Shown in pieces: positions 7,822 through 13,503 of a stretch of DNA of 13,503 nt (the stretch's first letter is position 1; every line of letters starts with the position of its first letter). The DNA comes from G039029935 sp039029935 (GTDB lineage Bacteria; Chloroflexota; Anaerolineae; Caldilineales; Caldilineaceae). The translations under genes and the position numbers were made by a program. Below the pieces are notes generated by a model, which had not been told where the DNA came from, ran no database searches, and worked only from the letters and a program-made list of their open reading frames with translations. The DNA lies in the NCBI GenBank assembly GCA_039029935.1, contig JBCCFC010000222.1, positions 1 to 13,503 of the forward strand, given 5' to 3'.

Positions 7822-7996
7822 TGCCCTCTCCTTCAACGCCTCCGCTGCGTTTGTTCACACTTGTTTGTAACACAAATTTGCAGCCTGTGTTATTGCATGA
7901 TTTAATTTCTTCTCAGTCCTATCTGGATGATTTTCATCTATGAATCAATACGATCTTTGTGGCGTAAAGTTGCAGCGTAATGGCGAAGAATTTCGT

Positions 7997-8677
7997 CTAC
8001 ATATCCTCTTCAATGCGTTGAATAGCTTCCTCTGGTGTTTGTCCGCCATAGGTGACAGAGAGCAGACCGGGCAGATAGCGCTCCATGGTTTGCACAGCGG
8101 GATAGACAACACTGCGGATTAGATTTGGCGTCAGTGTCTCTCCCTCAAAGTCAACACTGCTTTTATAGCGGACCTCCCCATCACTAAAGTCTAGCTCGAA
8201 GTTCCCAATACGTAGCCCATAGTTGGCACGTGTAATATATTCGGCAATCGCCAAACGGCTAACGTTGGGGACACGGACAGGCGCAAGCACATAAAAAAGA
8301 AATTGTTCTAAGTCAACACGCAGTTGGGCAAAACAGGCCAAATCACCATGCGTGGCTGAATAGAAGACACGATATACATACTGTTCGGCCAATCGTTGTG
8401 GGGTCCATCCATCCTCTTCCAAAAATTGTCCAACCACATAAAATGCACTGAGTCCATTGGGGTTCTCTTGGCCCTCTTCGGGTTCAACCATCTGCATCTC
8501 TTGCACAGGGCTATCTGGTACAGGGCTATCTTGTACCGGGCTATCTTGTACCGGGCTATCTTGTATAGGGCTATCTTGTACAGGGCTATCTTGTACAGGG
8601 CTATCTTGCATATAACTCTGTGTAGAAGCGTCATCAGATGAATTGCTTGCCCTATGAGTTGTGTGATTGTCTTGCAT
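7997..8677 (-). CDS. YbjN-domain protein with N-terminal pentapeptide repeats
   Basis: This 226-residue soluble protein has two parts. Residues 22-60 are seven tandem copies of a five-residue unit (V/M/I-Q-D-S-P, one copy VPDSP), acidic and proline-rich, probably an extended linker. Residues about 76-210 resemble the YbjN family, with VVGQFLEEDGW, ITRANYGLRIGNFELDFSDGEVRYK and VYPAVQTMERYLPGLLSVTYG. YbjN-like domains adopt a type III secretion chaperone-like fold and appear in bacterial regulatory or stress contexts, but no biochemical role can be assigned here.

The start has AGAGG 6 nt upstream. It lies 18 nt after the AEC carrier gene, so the two are probably co-transcribed. Confidence 0.8.
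   Translation of the reverse strand: MQDNHTTHRASNSSDDASTQSYMQDSPVQDSPVQDSPIQDSPVQDSPVQDSPVPDSPVQEMQMVEPEEGQENPNGLSAFYVVGQFLEEDGWTPQRLAEQYVYRVFYSATHGDLACFAQLRVDLEQFLFYVLAPVRVPNVSRLAIAEYITRANYGLRIGNFELDFSDGEVRYKSSVDFEGETLTPNLIRSVVYPAVQTMERYLPGLLSVTYGGQTPEEAIQRIEEDM
8508..8612 (-). repeat. Seven tandem copies of a 15-bp unit inside the YbjN gene
   Basis: The + strand unit GGGCTATCTTGTACA begins at 8508, 8523, 8538, 8553, 8568, 8583 and 8598, with only one or two substitutions per copy. Because 15 is a multiple of three, gain or loss of copies would keep the frame and only change the length of the Q-D-S-P-V linker. The near identity at the DNA level suggests recent expansion. Confidence 0.95.
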
Positions 8678-8695
8678 AACCAGCCTCTATCTCAC

Positions 8696-9601
8696 TCAAA
8701 TAATCGTCAACACAATCGTCAACGTCACCATGCTGACCACTGTTGAAAACAGCACCGCTTTGGTCACAAAGGTTGGCATCAGGTCGTGTTCCATCGCAAT
8801 TAACACTGCCAACACTGCCGTTGGCATACTGGCTTGCAGAATCCCCGCACCGCGTTCGATCTCTGTAATGCCTAGTGGAACGGCCAATGCAATGGCAACC
8901 ACAGGGCCAATCACCAGCCGCACCATGCTGGCGACAAAGACATCGCGATCTAGTGATATTCTGCCAACAGAGGATAGCTGAATGCCTAATGTGAGTAACA
9001 TAACAGGGATCATTGCGTCGGCTAATAACCCCGTTGAACGCTCGATGAACAGAGGAACGGTCAGGTTAAGCTGGCTTACCAAAATTGCTGGAAACACAGC
9101 AAGAATGGCCGGTGTTTTGAAGACGCTGAAAAGCGCGCCAAACCCGCCCCCTTTATGCAAAGAGGCAGAGAAGACACCGACCAAAAATCCATAAAAACTG
9201 AGTACGAGGAAATAGATGGCGGCTGGCAGCAATGCCTCTTCGCCTAGCCGGAACTGGATAATGGGCAGCCCAAAGTTGCCAACATTGCCAAAGGCAGTAA
9301 TCAAAATATAAGCAGCCGTCATTTCTGCCGAACAGCGCAATATGCGCGTGATCACAAAACAGACGGCAACACAAATGGTTGTGACCGAGACAATATATAT
9401 GCCCATCTGCGAGGCGGCAACCAGATCAATGTTTGATGTGCTAAACAGATTAAAGGTAAAGGCAGGTGTCAGGATGTAATACGCCACCCTAGAAACGCTC
9501 TGTGTCTCGATACCCAGAGGTGGGCCCACAAGATATCCGATTAAAACAAGAAGAAAGACTGGTGTGATAACGTTTAGAAAGATAGAGAGCAGTTCAGGCA
9601 T
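8696..9601 (-). CDS. AEC-family (auxin efflux carrier-like) transporter
   Basis: This 301-residue protein consists almost entirely of hydrophobic segments, about ten spans, as in the AEC/Mem_trans family (PF03547), bacterial members of which export or import organic acids such as malate or malonate. Supporting stretches are the N-terminal ITPVFLLVLIGYLVG, the conserved ITAFGNVGNFGLPI region, and the C-terminal AGILQASMPTAVLAVLIAMEHD. The usual length is about 300-320 residues, so it is full length.

The ribosome binding site before the ATG is weak, and the 151 bases upstream are largely an octamer repeat array. The YbjN gene follows after 18 nt. The substrate cannot be inferred from the context. 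Confidence 0.9.
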   Translation of the reverse strand: MPELLSIFLNVITPVFLLVLIGYLVGPPLGIETQSVSRVAYYILTPAFTFNLFSTSNIDLVAASQMGIYIVSVTTICVAVCFVITRILRCSAEMTAAYILITAFGNVGNFGLPIIQFRLGEEALLPAAIYFLVLSFYGFLVGVFSASLHKGGGFGALFSVFKTPAILAVFPAILVSQLNLTVPLFIERSTGLLADAMIPVMLLTLGIQLSSVGRISLDRDVFVASMVRLVIGPVVAIALAVPLGITEIERGAGILQASMPTAVLAVLIAMEHDLMPTFVTKAVLFSTVVSMVTLTIVLTII

Positions 9602-9629
9602 GGTGTTGTGTATCGCTCTTTTTAGCTGG

Positions 9630-9752
9630 TCAGCCAGTCAGTTTGTCAGCCATCAGCCATCAGCCTGAAGTACTAACTAGCTGAAGTACTGACTAGCTGA
9701 AGTACTGACTAGCTGACTAGCTGAAGTACTGACTAGCTGAAATGCTGACTAG
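9630..9752. repeat. Octamer tandem array abutting the SDR gene stop codon
   Basis: From 9665 to 9752 the sequence is eleven consecutive octamers in perfect phase, nearly all CTGAAGTA or CTGACTAG in alternation, with CTAACTAG and CTGAAATG as variants. To the left (9630-9663) lie units starting TCAG (TCAGCCAG, TCAGTTTG, TCAGCCA twice), complementary in core to CTGA, so the whole can fold into a long imperfect hairpin. The array ends at 9752 and the SDR stop codon occupies 9753-9755, with no base between. It contains no open gene and no CRISPR-like spacers. Confidence 0.9.
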
Positions 9753-10535
9753 CTACATACTTGTGTTGACAAGTTGACCGCCATCGACCGTAAAGGTTGC
9801 GCCCGTGGTAAAGCTGGATGCACCAGACGCAAGATAGAGTGAGATGCCTGCAAGTTCCTCTGTTTCGGCCATACGGCGTTGTGGAATATGCTTGACAATG
9901 GATTTATATAAATCTTCATTCTGCCACAGCGCGCTGCTAAATTTGGTTTTGATAAACCCAGGTGCAATGGCATTGACCTGAATATTGTGGACGCTCAGTT
10001 CGGAGGCCAGCACCTCGGTCATCATGATTACAGCTGCCTTGCTGACACAGTAGATGCCCATACCCGCTTGGGGTTCACGACCCGCAACTGAGGCAATGTT
10101 GATGACCTTGCCACCACCACGACTTTGCATACTTTCGACACACGCTTTGACCGTGCGGAAATACCCCTTGACATTGACATCCAGTGTCTTGTCCCAGTGA
10201 CTTTCATCCGCTGTGATCATTGGGCCAAAGTGCGGATTGGTTGCAGCGTTATTGACGACAATATCGACACCACCATAGGCATCAACGGCTTTGCCCACCA
10301 ACTCATCGACCGCCTCTAAACTACCCGTATGCGCCGCAACCGCCAATGCATCACCGCCAGCCTGGCGAATCGCATCGGCAACAGCATCAACGCCATCCTG
10401 CTTACGACTGCTTACCACCACGCTGGCCCCTGCCGCCGCATAGGTCTTGGCAATCATCTCACCAATTCCGCGTGAAGCCCCCGTCACAATCGCCACTTTC
10501 CCCGTCAAATCAAAATTTGGTAATTGGTTGTTCAT
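9753..10535 (-). CDS. SDR-family NAD(P)-dependent oxidoreductase
   Basis: This 260-residue classical short-chain dehydrogenase/reductase would interconvert an alcohol and a carbonyl group with NAD(P). The Rossmann signature TGASRGIG is at residues 18-25, NNAA at 95-98, the catalytic tetrad is Asn121, Ser149, Tyr162 and Lys166 (YCVSK), and VDGG lies near the C-terminus (250-253). The NNAATNPHFGP stretch recalls DHRS4-like and glucose-1-dehydrogenase-like members, but the substrate is unknown.

The frame stays open for 20 codons upstream. Those codons lie in the heptamer repeat, and ATG 10535 has AGGA 5 nt upstream, so that is the start. It follows lysS after 93 bases that are mostly repeat, and the octamer array begins directly after its stop codon. 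Confidence 0.93.
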   Translation of the reverse strand: MNNQLPNFDLTGKVAIVTGASRGIGEMIAKTYAAAGASVVVSSRKQDGVDAVADAIRQAGGDALAVAAHTGSLEAVDELVGKAVDAYGGVDIVVNNAATNPHFGPMITADESHWDKTLDVNVKGYFRTVKACVESMQSRGGGKVINIASVAGREPQAGMGIYCVSKAAVIMMTEVLASELSVHNIQVNAIAPGFIKTKFSSALWQNEDLYKSIVKHIPQRRMAETEELAGISLYLASGASSFTTGATFTVDGGQLVNTSM

Positions 10536-10550
10536 AGATATCCTTTTGAT

Positions 10551-10628
10551 GAAGGGTGAAGGTAGAAGTGAGAAGGTAGAAACTCGCATCTTCACTCTTC
10601 ACTCTTCACTCTTCACTCTTCACCCTTC
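10551..10628. repeat. Heptamer tandem array with inverted flank, abutting the lysS stop codon
   Basis: Five tandem heptamers (TTCACTC four times, then TTCACCC) run from 10591 to 10625, plus TTC to 10628. The lysS stop codon is 10629-10631, with no base between. The left end GAAGGGTGAAG (10551-10561) is the exact complement of CTTCACCCTTC (10618-10628), giving an 11-bp perfect outer stem and a partly complementary purine-rich interior. The SDR ribosome binding site follows within 20 nt on the minus strand, so a folded mRNA could affect SDR translation. Confidence 0.9.
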
Positions 10629-12233
10629 TTACTTATACGACCGCAGGTGTGGGAAAAGCAGTACTTCGCGGATCGTCTCTCGATTGGTCAAAAGCATGGT
10701 AAGGCGGTCGATACCCATGCCAAATCCACCTGTAGGCGGCATTCCATAGCTTAAGGCTTCGATATAATCTTCATCAATTGGATGCGCTTCCTCATCATTT
10801 GCATCGCGGTAGTTTTCAGCAACAAACCGCTCCAACTGGTCGATGGGATCGTTGATTTCGCTAAAGGCGTTACACAACTCCATGCCCGCCATAAAGCCCT
10901 CAAATCGCTCCACCATGCGCTCGTTGTCTGGCGAACTTTTGGACAGTGGACTGATATCGCGTGGATAGTCAATCAGAAATGTTGGCTGAATCAGATTCGG
11001 CTCGACAAATTTGCCCATCAGATTATCTACCAACTTGCCCCAACCCGTTTTGGGATCGGCCTCCAACCCATGCCGTCGCATTTCAGTCGCCAATGACGGC
11101 GCATCGGGGAATGCCTCATAGTCAATATCAGACGCATCTAAAATCGCCTCACGCATTGGAATTCGACGCCAAGGTGGGGTCACGTCAATTGTATGCTCAC
11201 CCCAAGTAAAAATCATGCTGCCATGAACACGCTGGGTGACATGTGCAACCATGTTCTCGGTGCGTCGCATGATATCTTCATAATCAGCATAAGCTTCATA
11301 GAATTCAATCTGAGTGAACTCTGGATTATGTTTAAAGCTCACGCCTTCATTGCGAAAATCGCGGCCAATTTCATAGACACGATCAAAACCGCCCACAATC
11401 AGTCGTTTGAGATAGAGTTCATAGCTGATGCGTAGATATAGGTCCTGATGCAGTTGGTTATGATGTGTCACAAAGGGGCGCGCCGCTGCACCACCATAAA
11501 CTGGTTGGAGAATCGGTGTTTCTACCTCCAAGAAGTCTTCGCCATCCATATATTCACGCAGGGCGCGCACAATTGCTGCCCGTGTCCGAAACAGGTCGCG
11601 CACATCAGGGTTGGCGATTAGATCGACATAACGGCGACGGTAACGTGTCTCTTGGTCCTTGACACCATGCCATTTATCTGGCATCGGCTTGAGCGTCTTG
11701 CTCAGGAACTGAATCTCCTCGGCTTCAACCGACGTTTCGCCCGTTTTGGTTGTGACAAGTTGCCCCGTAACGCTGACAAAATCACCCAAGTCAATCAGCT
11801 TTTTCCAGATGGTGTTATACCAACCCTCTGGTAACGCATCGCGTCGCACCAATAGCTGAATCTGTCCCGTGCCATCCTCAATATCGGCAAAGCTCATTTT
11901 ACCCATGATACGGATACGCTTTAGACGCCCTGTGACAGAAACAGTCAAATCAGCATTTGCTCCATTATCCTCTTCATCACTCGGCTTGTGCTGCTCATAC
12001 AGTACTCTTGCTTCGGCAATTGTGTGGGTACGTTTTGCTCGTGCGGGGTATGGTTCTATCCCCGCAGCCACCAAGCCTTGTAAATTCTTTAAACGCGATT
12101 GTTCTTGGTCCGACAGATGCTCAGGTGCAAACATGTCCTGTGGCGCACGACTTTTGACAGTCTGCTCAACAGGCACTTCCTGCGCTGCACCAGACGATTC
12201 TGTTGATTGATGATTTTGTTCTTCAGCAGCCAC
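10629..12233 (-). CDS. lysS: Lysyl-tRNA synthetase, class II
   Basis: The enzyme charges tRNA-Lys with lysine, using ATP, in the cytosol. The protein has 534 residues, about 35 longer than common bacterial LysRS because of a polar N-terminal extension (residues 1-40). An OB-fold anticodon-binding domain (about 95-180, TGRLKRIRIMGKMSFADIED) is followed by the class II core: motif 1 around 215-242, motif 2 at 289-312 (GRDFRNEGVS... HNPEFTQIEFY), and motif 3 at 501-515 (TGGFGMGIDRLTMLL).

The start is a GTG with GGGGG 7 nt upstream; an overlapping ATG is in another frame. At 269-271 the usual RIAPELYLK reads RISYELYLK, a small departure. greA ends 19 nt before it, so the two probably form an operon. 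Confidence 0.97.
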   Translation of the reverse strand: MAAEEQNHQSTESSGAAQEVPVEQTVKSRAPQDMFAPEHLSDQEQSRLKNLQGLVAAGIEPYPARAKRTHTIAEARVLYEQHKPSDEEDNGANADLTVSVTGRLKRIRIMGKMSFADIEDGTGQIQLLVRRDALPEGWYNTIWKKLIDLGDFVSVTGQLVTTKTGETSVEAEEIQFLSKTLKPMPDKWHGVKDQETRYRRRYVDLIANPDVRDLFRTRAAIVRALREYMDGEDFLEVETPILQPVYGGAAARPFVTHHNQLHQDLYLRISYELYLKRLIVGGFDRVYEIGRDFRNEGVSFKHNPEFTQIEFYEAYADYEDIMRRTENMVAHVTQRVHGSMIFTWGEHTIDVTPPWRRIPMREAILDASDIDYEAFPDAPSLATEMRRHGLEADPKTGWGKLVDNLMGKFVEPNLIQPTFLIDYPRDISPLSKSSPDNERMVERFEGFMAGMELCNAFSEINDPIDQLERFVAENYRDANDEEAHPIDEDYIEALSYGMPPTGGFGMGIDRLTMLLTNRETIREVLLFPHLRSYK

Positions 12234-12252
12234 TCGTCATCCCCCTTTCTTG

Positions 12253-12732
12253 TTACACTTCAACACGCACAATTTCAAAAGCAATCTCACCACCAGGTGT
12301 TTCTACAGTTGCTTCTTGTCCCACTTTTTTGCCCAAAAGAGCCTGCCCCATTGGGCTTTCATTGCTGATCCTCCCACCATCTGGGTCCGATTCCATCGAT
12401 CCAACAATCATATATTTTTCTTCAAAATCTGTATCTACTTCTTGAATCACAACTGTGCGACCAATAGCAACAATATTCTTTGGAATACTCTCTTCTTCAA
12501 TGAGATGTACGTGCTTTAACACGCCTTTTAGTTCTTGAATACGACCTTCCAGAAATCCTTGGGCGTTTTTGGCCTCGTCATATCCCGCATTCTCACGCAG
12601 ATCACCTTCGGCCTTGGCTTCGGCAATTTGACGCGCAACTTCAGGGCGACGTACATTGATCAGATGATCCAGTTCTTCCTCAACTTTCTTGAGTCCTTCT
12701 GCTGTTAGGTAGACAGTTTGATTATCGCTCAT
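12253..12732 (-). CDS. greA: Transcription elongation factor GreA
   Basis: GreA enters the RNA polymerase secondary channel and stimulates cleavage of backtracked RNA so that stalled elongation can resume. The protein has 159 residues, normal for the family. The N-terminal coiled coil (about 11-75) carries the tip motif EGDLRENAGYDEAK; the acidic residues Asp44 and Glu47 that act at the polymerase active site are present. The C-terminal FKBP-like domain includes YMIVGSMESDP, ISNESPMGQALLGKKVG and FEIVRVEV.

The ribosome binding site (AAAGAAG) is modest. It leads the greA-lysS pair. Its leader holds an inverted repeat and an intrinsic-terminator-like hairpin, described separately, which may set its expression. 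Confidence 0.97.
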   Translation of the reverse strand: MSDNQTVYLTAEGLKKVEEELDHLINVRRPEVARQIAEAKAEGDLRENAGYDEAKNAQGFLEGRIQELKGVLKHVHLIEEESIPKNIVAIGRTVVIQEVDTDFEEKYMIVGSMESDPDGGRISNESPMGQALLGKKVGQEATVETPGGEIAFEIVRVEV

Positions 12733-12759
12733 TTTTTACTTCTTTCCCAATTACAAACG

Positions 12760-12798
12760 ATTTAGTAGTGATGGGGGCGATTATGCAACCTACTAAAT
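12760..12798 (-). promoter_or_regulatory. 9-bp inverted repeat in the greA leader
   Basis: ATTTAGTAG (12760-12768) and CTACTAAAT (12790-12798) are exact complements around a 21-nt spacer, 28 nt before the greA start codon. The spacer contains CATAAT on the minus strand, a possible -10 box with only a T-run as -35. Either a regulator site around a promoter or a leader stem-loop would fit. Confidence 0.45.
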
Positions 12799-12802
12799 AC
12801 AC

Positions 12803-12827
12803 AAAAAAACACCGCCTATTGTGGCGG
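12803..12827 (-). terminator. Intrinsic terminator-like hairpin upstream of greA
   Basis: On the minus strand CCGCC-ACAATA-GGCGG (12827 to 12812), a G+C-only 5-bp stem, is followed after TG by seven T residues (12809 to 12803). The pattern is a good intrinsic terminator. No intact gene lies close upstream, so it could end a transcript from the decayed PIN locus or attenuate transcription in the greA leader. Confidence 0.6.
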
Positions 12828-12828
12828 C

Positions 12829-13175
12829 GCGCACATCGTATGATTAGCGTGTCTATCAACCTGATTACGATTTATAGGCTATGCTTCCTAGACACTGTTT
12901 GTATCCAAAAAGGGCATCGATCATACATCAATGCGAAACCATTTTGCTTTTTCACTATCAGAGGTCGTCATCCACAAAATGGTGAAAAAAGCCAAGTTTC
13001 TTCGTGATGTTATGACCAACGCCCAAAAAAGGATCAAATTTAGGATTGGCTCAAAAGTGTTGAGCCAGTAAAATTTACCTGATCATGAATGATAGTCGAT
13101 TTTCGTATTTTTGTCAAATTTGGCCTAGTTTAATTTATGTAACTTGTTAACCAAGTGGCAACTCAATGATATGTC
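12829..13175. other. Non-coding stretch with two stem-loops
   Basis: I see no credible gene here. Two structures stand out. First, ACCATTTTG (12938-12946) pairs with CAAAATGGT (12975-12983), and the overlapping GCTTTTTCAC (12946-12955) pairs with GTGAAAAAAGC (12982-12992) except for one extra A, giving two mutually exclusive stems. Second, TGGCTCAA-AAGTG-TTGAGCCA (13047-13067) is a perfect 8-bp stem with a 5-nt loop. Neither is followed at once by a T-run. They could be remnants of mobile DNA or parts of an unrecognised small RNA. Confidence 0.4.
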
Positions 13176-13503
13176 TTACCATACTACTTGGACGTTGCCG
13201 CTTGCAGTAATAATCTCGTAGCGAATAATGAGTGGCAATTGCAAACGCATGGTTATTGCAACAATAATCCGATCATGTAGTTCTGAAATACCCTGAACGT
13301 TGCTTAATAATGTGAGGTCTTCTATGGTAATAGGTTCTATTTGGTAACAAGATGTCGTCTGGATAATTTTCAAAATCTGGCTAAAATCGACTTCAGATTG
13401 AAATTTTTGCGTCACTGCAAAGAACGATGACAGGAATTTTGAGTGTTAGGCCATTCCACAAAATAAATTACCCGTTGAATAGCGGAGTTAGCAATCTCTA
13501 TTG
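13176..13503 (-). pseudogene. Decayed PIN-domain (VapC-like) toxin gene, partial at the window edge
   Basis: The open part (GTG at 13415, 79 residues) ends with SELHDRIIVAITMRLQLPLI and a tail ASGNVQVVW, the typical C-terminal half of a PIN-domain ribonuclease of the VapC toxin family. The N-terminal half, with the first metal-binding Asp, is absent from this frame; an in-frame TAA lies just upstream. In another minus-strand frame, 13501-13417 reads IEIANSAIQRVIYFVEW, which resembles the S-I-x-x-x-E-I-x-Y-L-V-E helix of such proteins, so one frameshift probably separates the two parts. The usual Asp in the LITRDE motif is Tyr (IIRYE). Loss of this acid and the frameshift suggest an inactive remnant. 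No antitoxin gene is visible, but the sequence stops here. Confidence 0.6.

Noticed and set aside
8396..8641. A + strand frame with repeated Y-R-A-I-L units
   Set aside because: It is the reverse reading of the 15-bp repeat in the YbjN gene; the YbjN frame has a conserved domain and a ribosome binding site.
9630..9752. CRISPR array
   Set aside because: The units are contiguous 8-mers without unique spacers, and no cas gene is nearby.
10536..10595. The longer start of the SDR gene (20 extra residues)
   Set aside because: The extra codons are translated heptamer repeat and the ribosome binding site lies directly before ATG 10535.
12768..13007. A 79-codon + strand frame upstream of greA
   Set aside because: Its start lies in an inverted repeat and it crosses the terminator hairpin; no family resemblance and no ribosome binding site.

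Overview
The window looks like a piece of a bacterial chromosome of moderate G+C. My best guess at the host is Chloroflexota (filamentous, Anaerolineae- or Chloroflexia-like). The clues are a secreted beta-propeller protein with a Pro-rich tail ending in a YLPxxLR-type motif, stand-alone YbjN-domain and DUF4870-type proteins, and intergenic arrays of 7-8 nt tandem repeats. This is recognition from memory, not a search. There is no phage, insertion sequence, CRISPR array, rRNA or tRNA that I can see.

Left part (1-4500): an A+T-rich leader precedes pyrF (type 2 orotidine 5'-phosphate decarboxylase, + strand). It converges on a minus-strand pair: a CPBP-family membrane protease, then a membrane-anchored or secreted carbohydrate-binding/TolB-like beta-propeller protein. 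The junction between those two holds four perfect inverted repeats around a consensus-like -10 box. A further perfect 15-bp palindrome lies just before the CPBP start codon.

Centre (4500-7090): ppk1 (polyphosphate kinase, + strand) has a clear sigma70-type promoter (TTGACG-N17-TATGAT). An 11-bp-arm inverted repeat begins at the predicted transcription start. A strong hairpin overlapping the ppk1 stop codon, with the T-tract on the minus strand, ends transcription of the genes coming the other way.

Right part (7090-12750): six minus-strand genes are collinear, in transcription order greA, lysS, an SDR oxidoreductase, an AEC-family carrier, a YbjN-domain protein with a 15-bp/pentapeptide tandem repeat, and a DUF4870-like membrane protein. 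greA-lysS (19-nt gap) and AEC-ybjN (18-nt gap) look co-transcribed. The lysS-SDR and SDR-AEC junctions carry heptamer and octamer tandem arrays that start on the base after the stop codon of the upstream gene; a related octamer array lies between ppk1 and the DUF4870 gene.

Right edge (12750-13503): the greA leader holds an intrinsic-terminator hairpin and an inverted repeat, then about 350 bases of non-coding sequence. The end is a decayed PIN-domain (VapC-like) toxin gene, frameshifted and cut by the window edge.

The gene content is mostly housekeeping (pyrimidine synthesis, polyphosphate, transcript cleavage, lysine charging). The observations most worth following are the stop-codon-abutting repeat arrays, the ppk1 +1 inverted repeat, the operator-like palindromes around the protease/propeller pair, and the greA leader terminator. 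I did not find convincing evidence of a wholly new multi-gene system.
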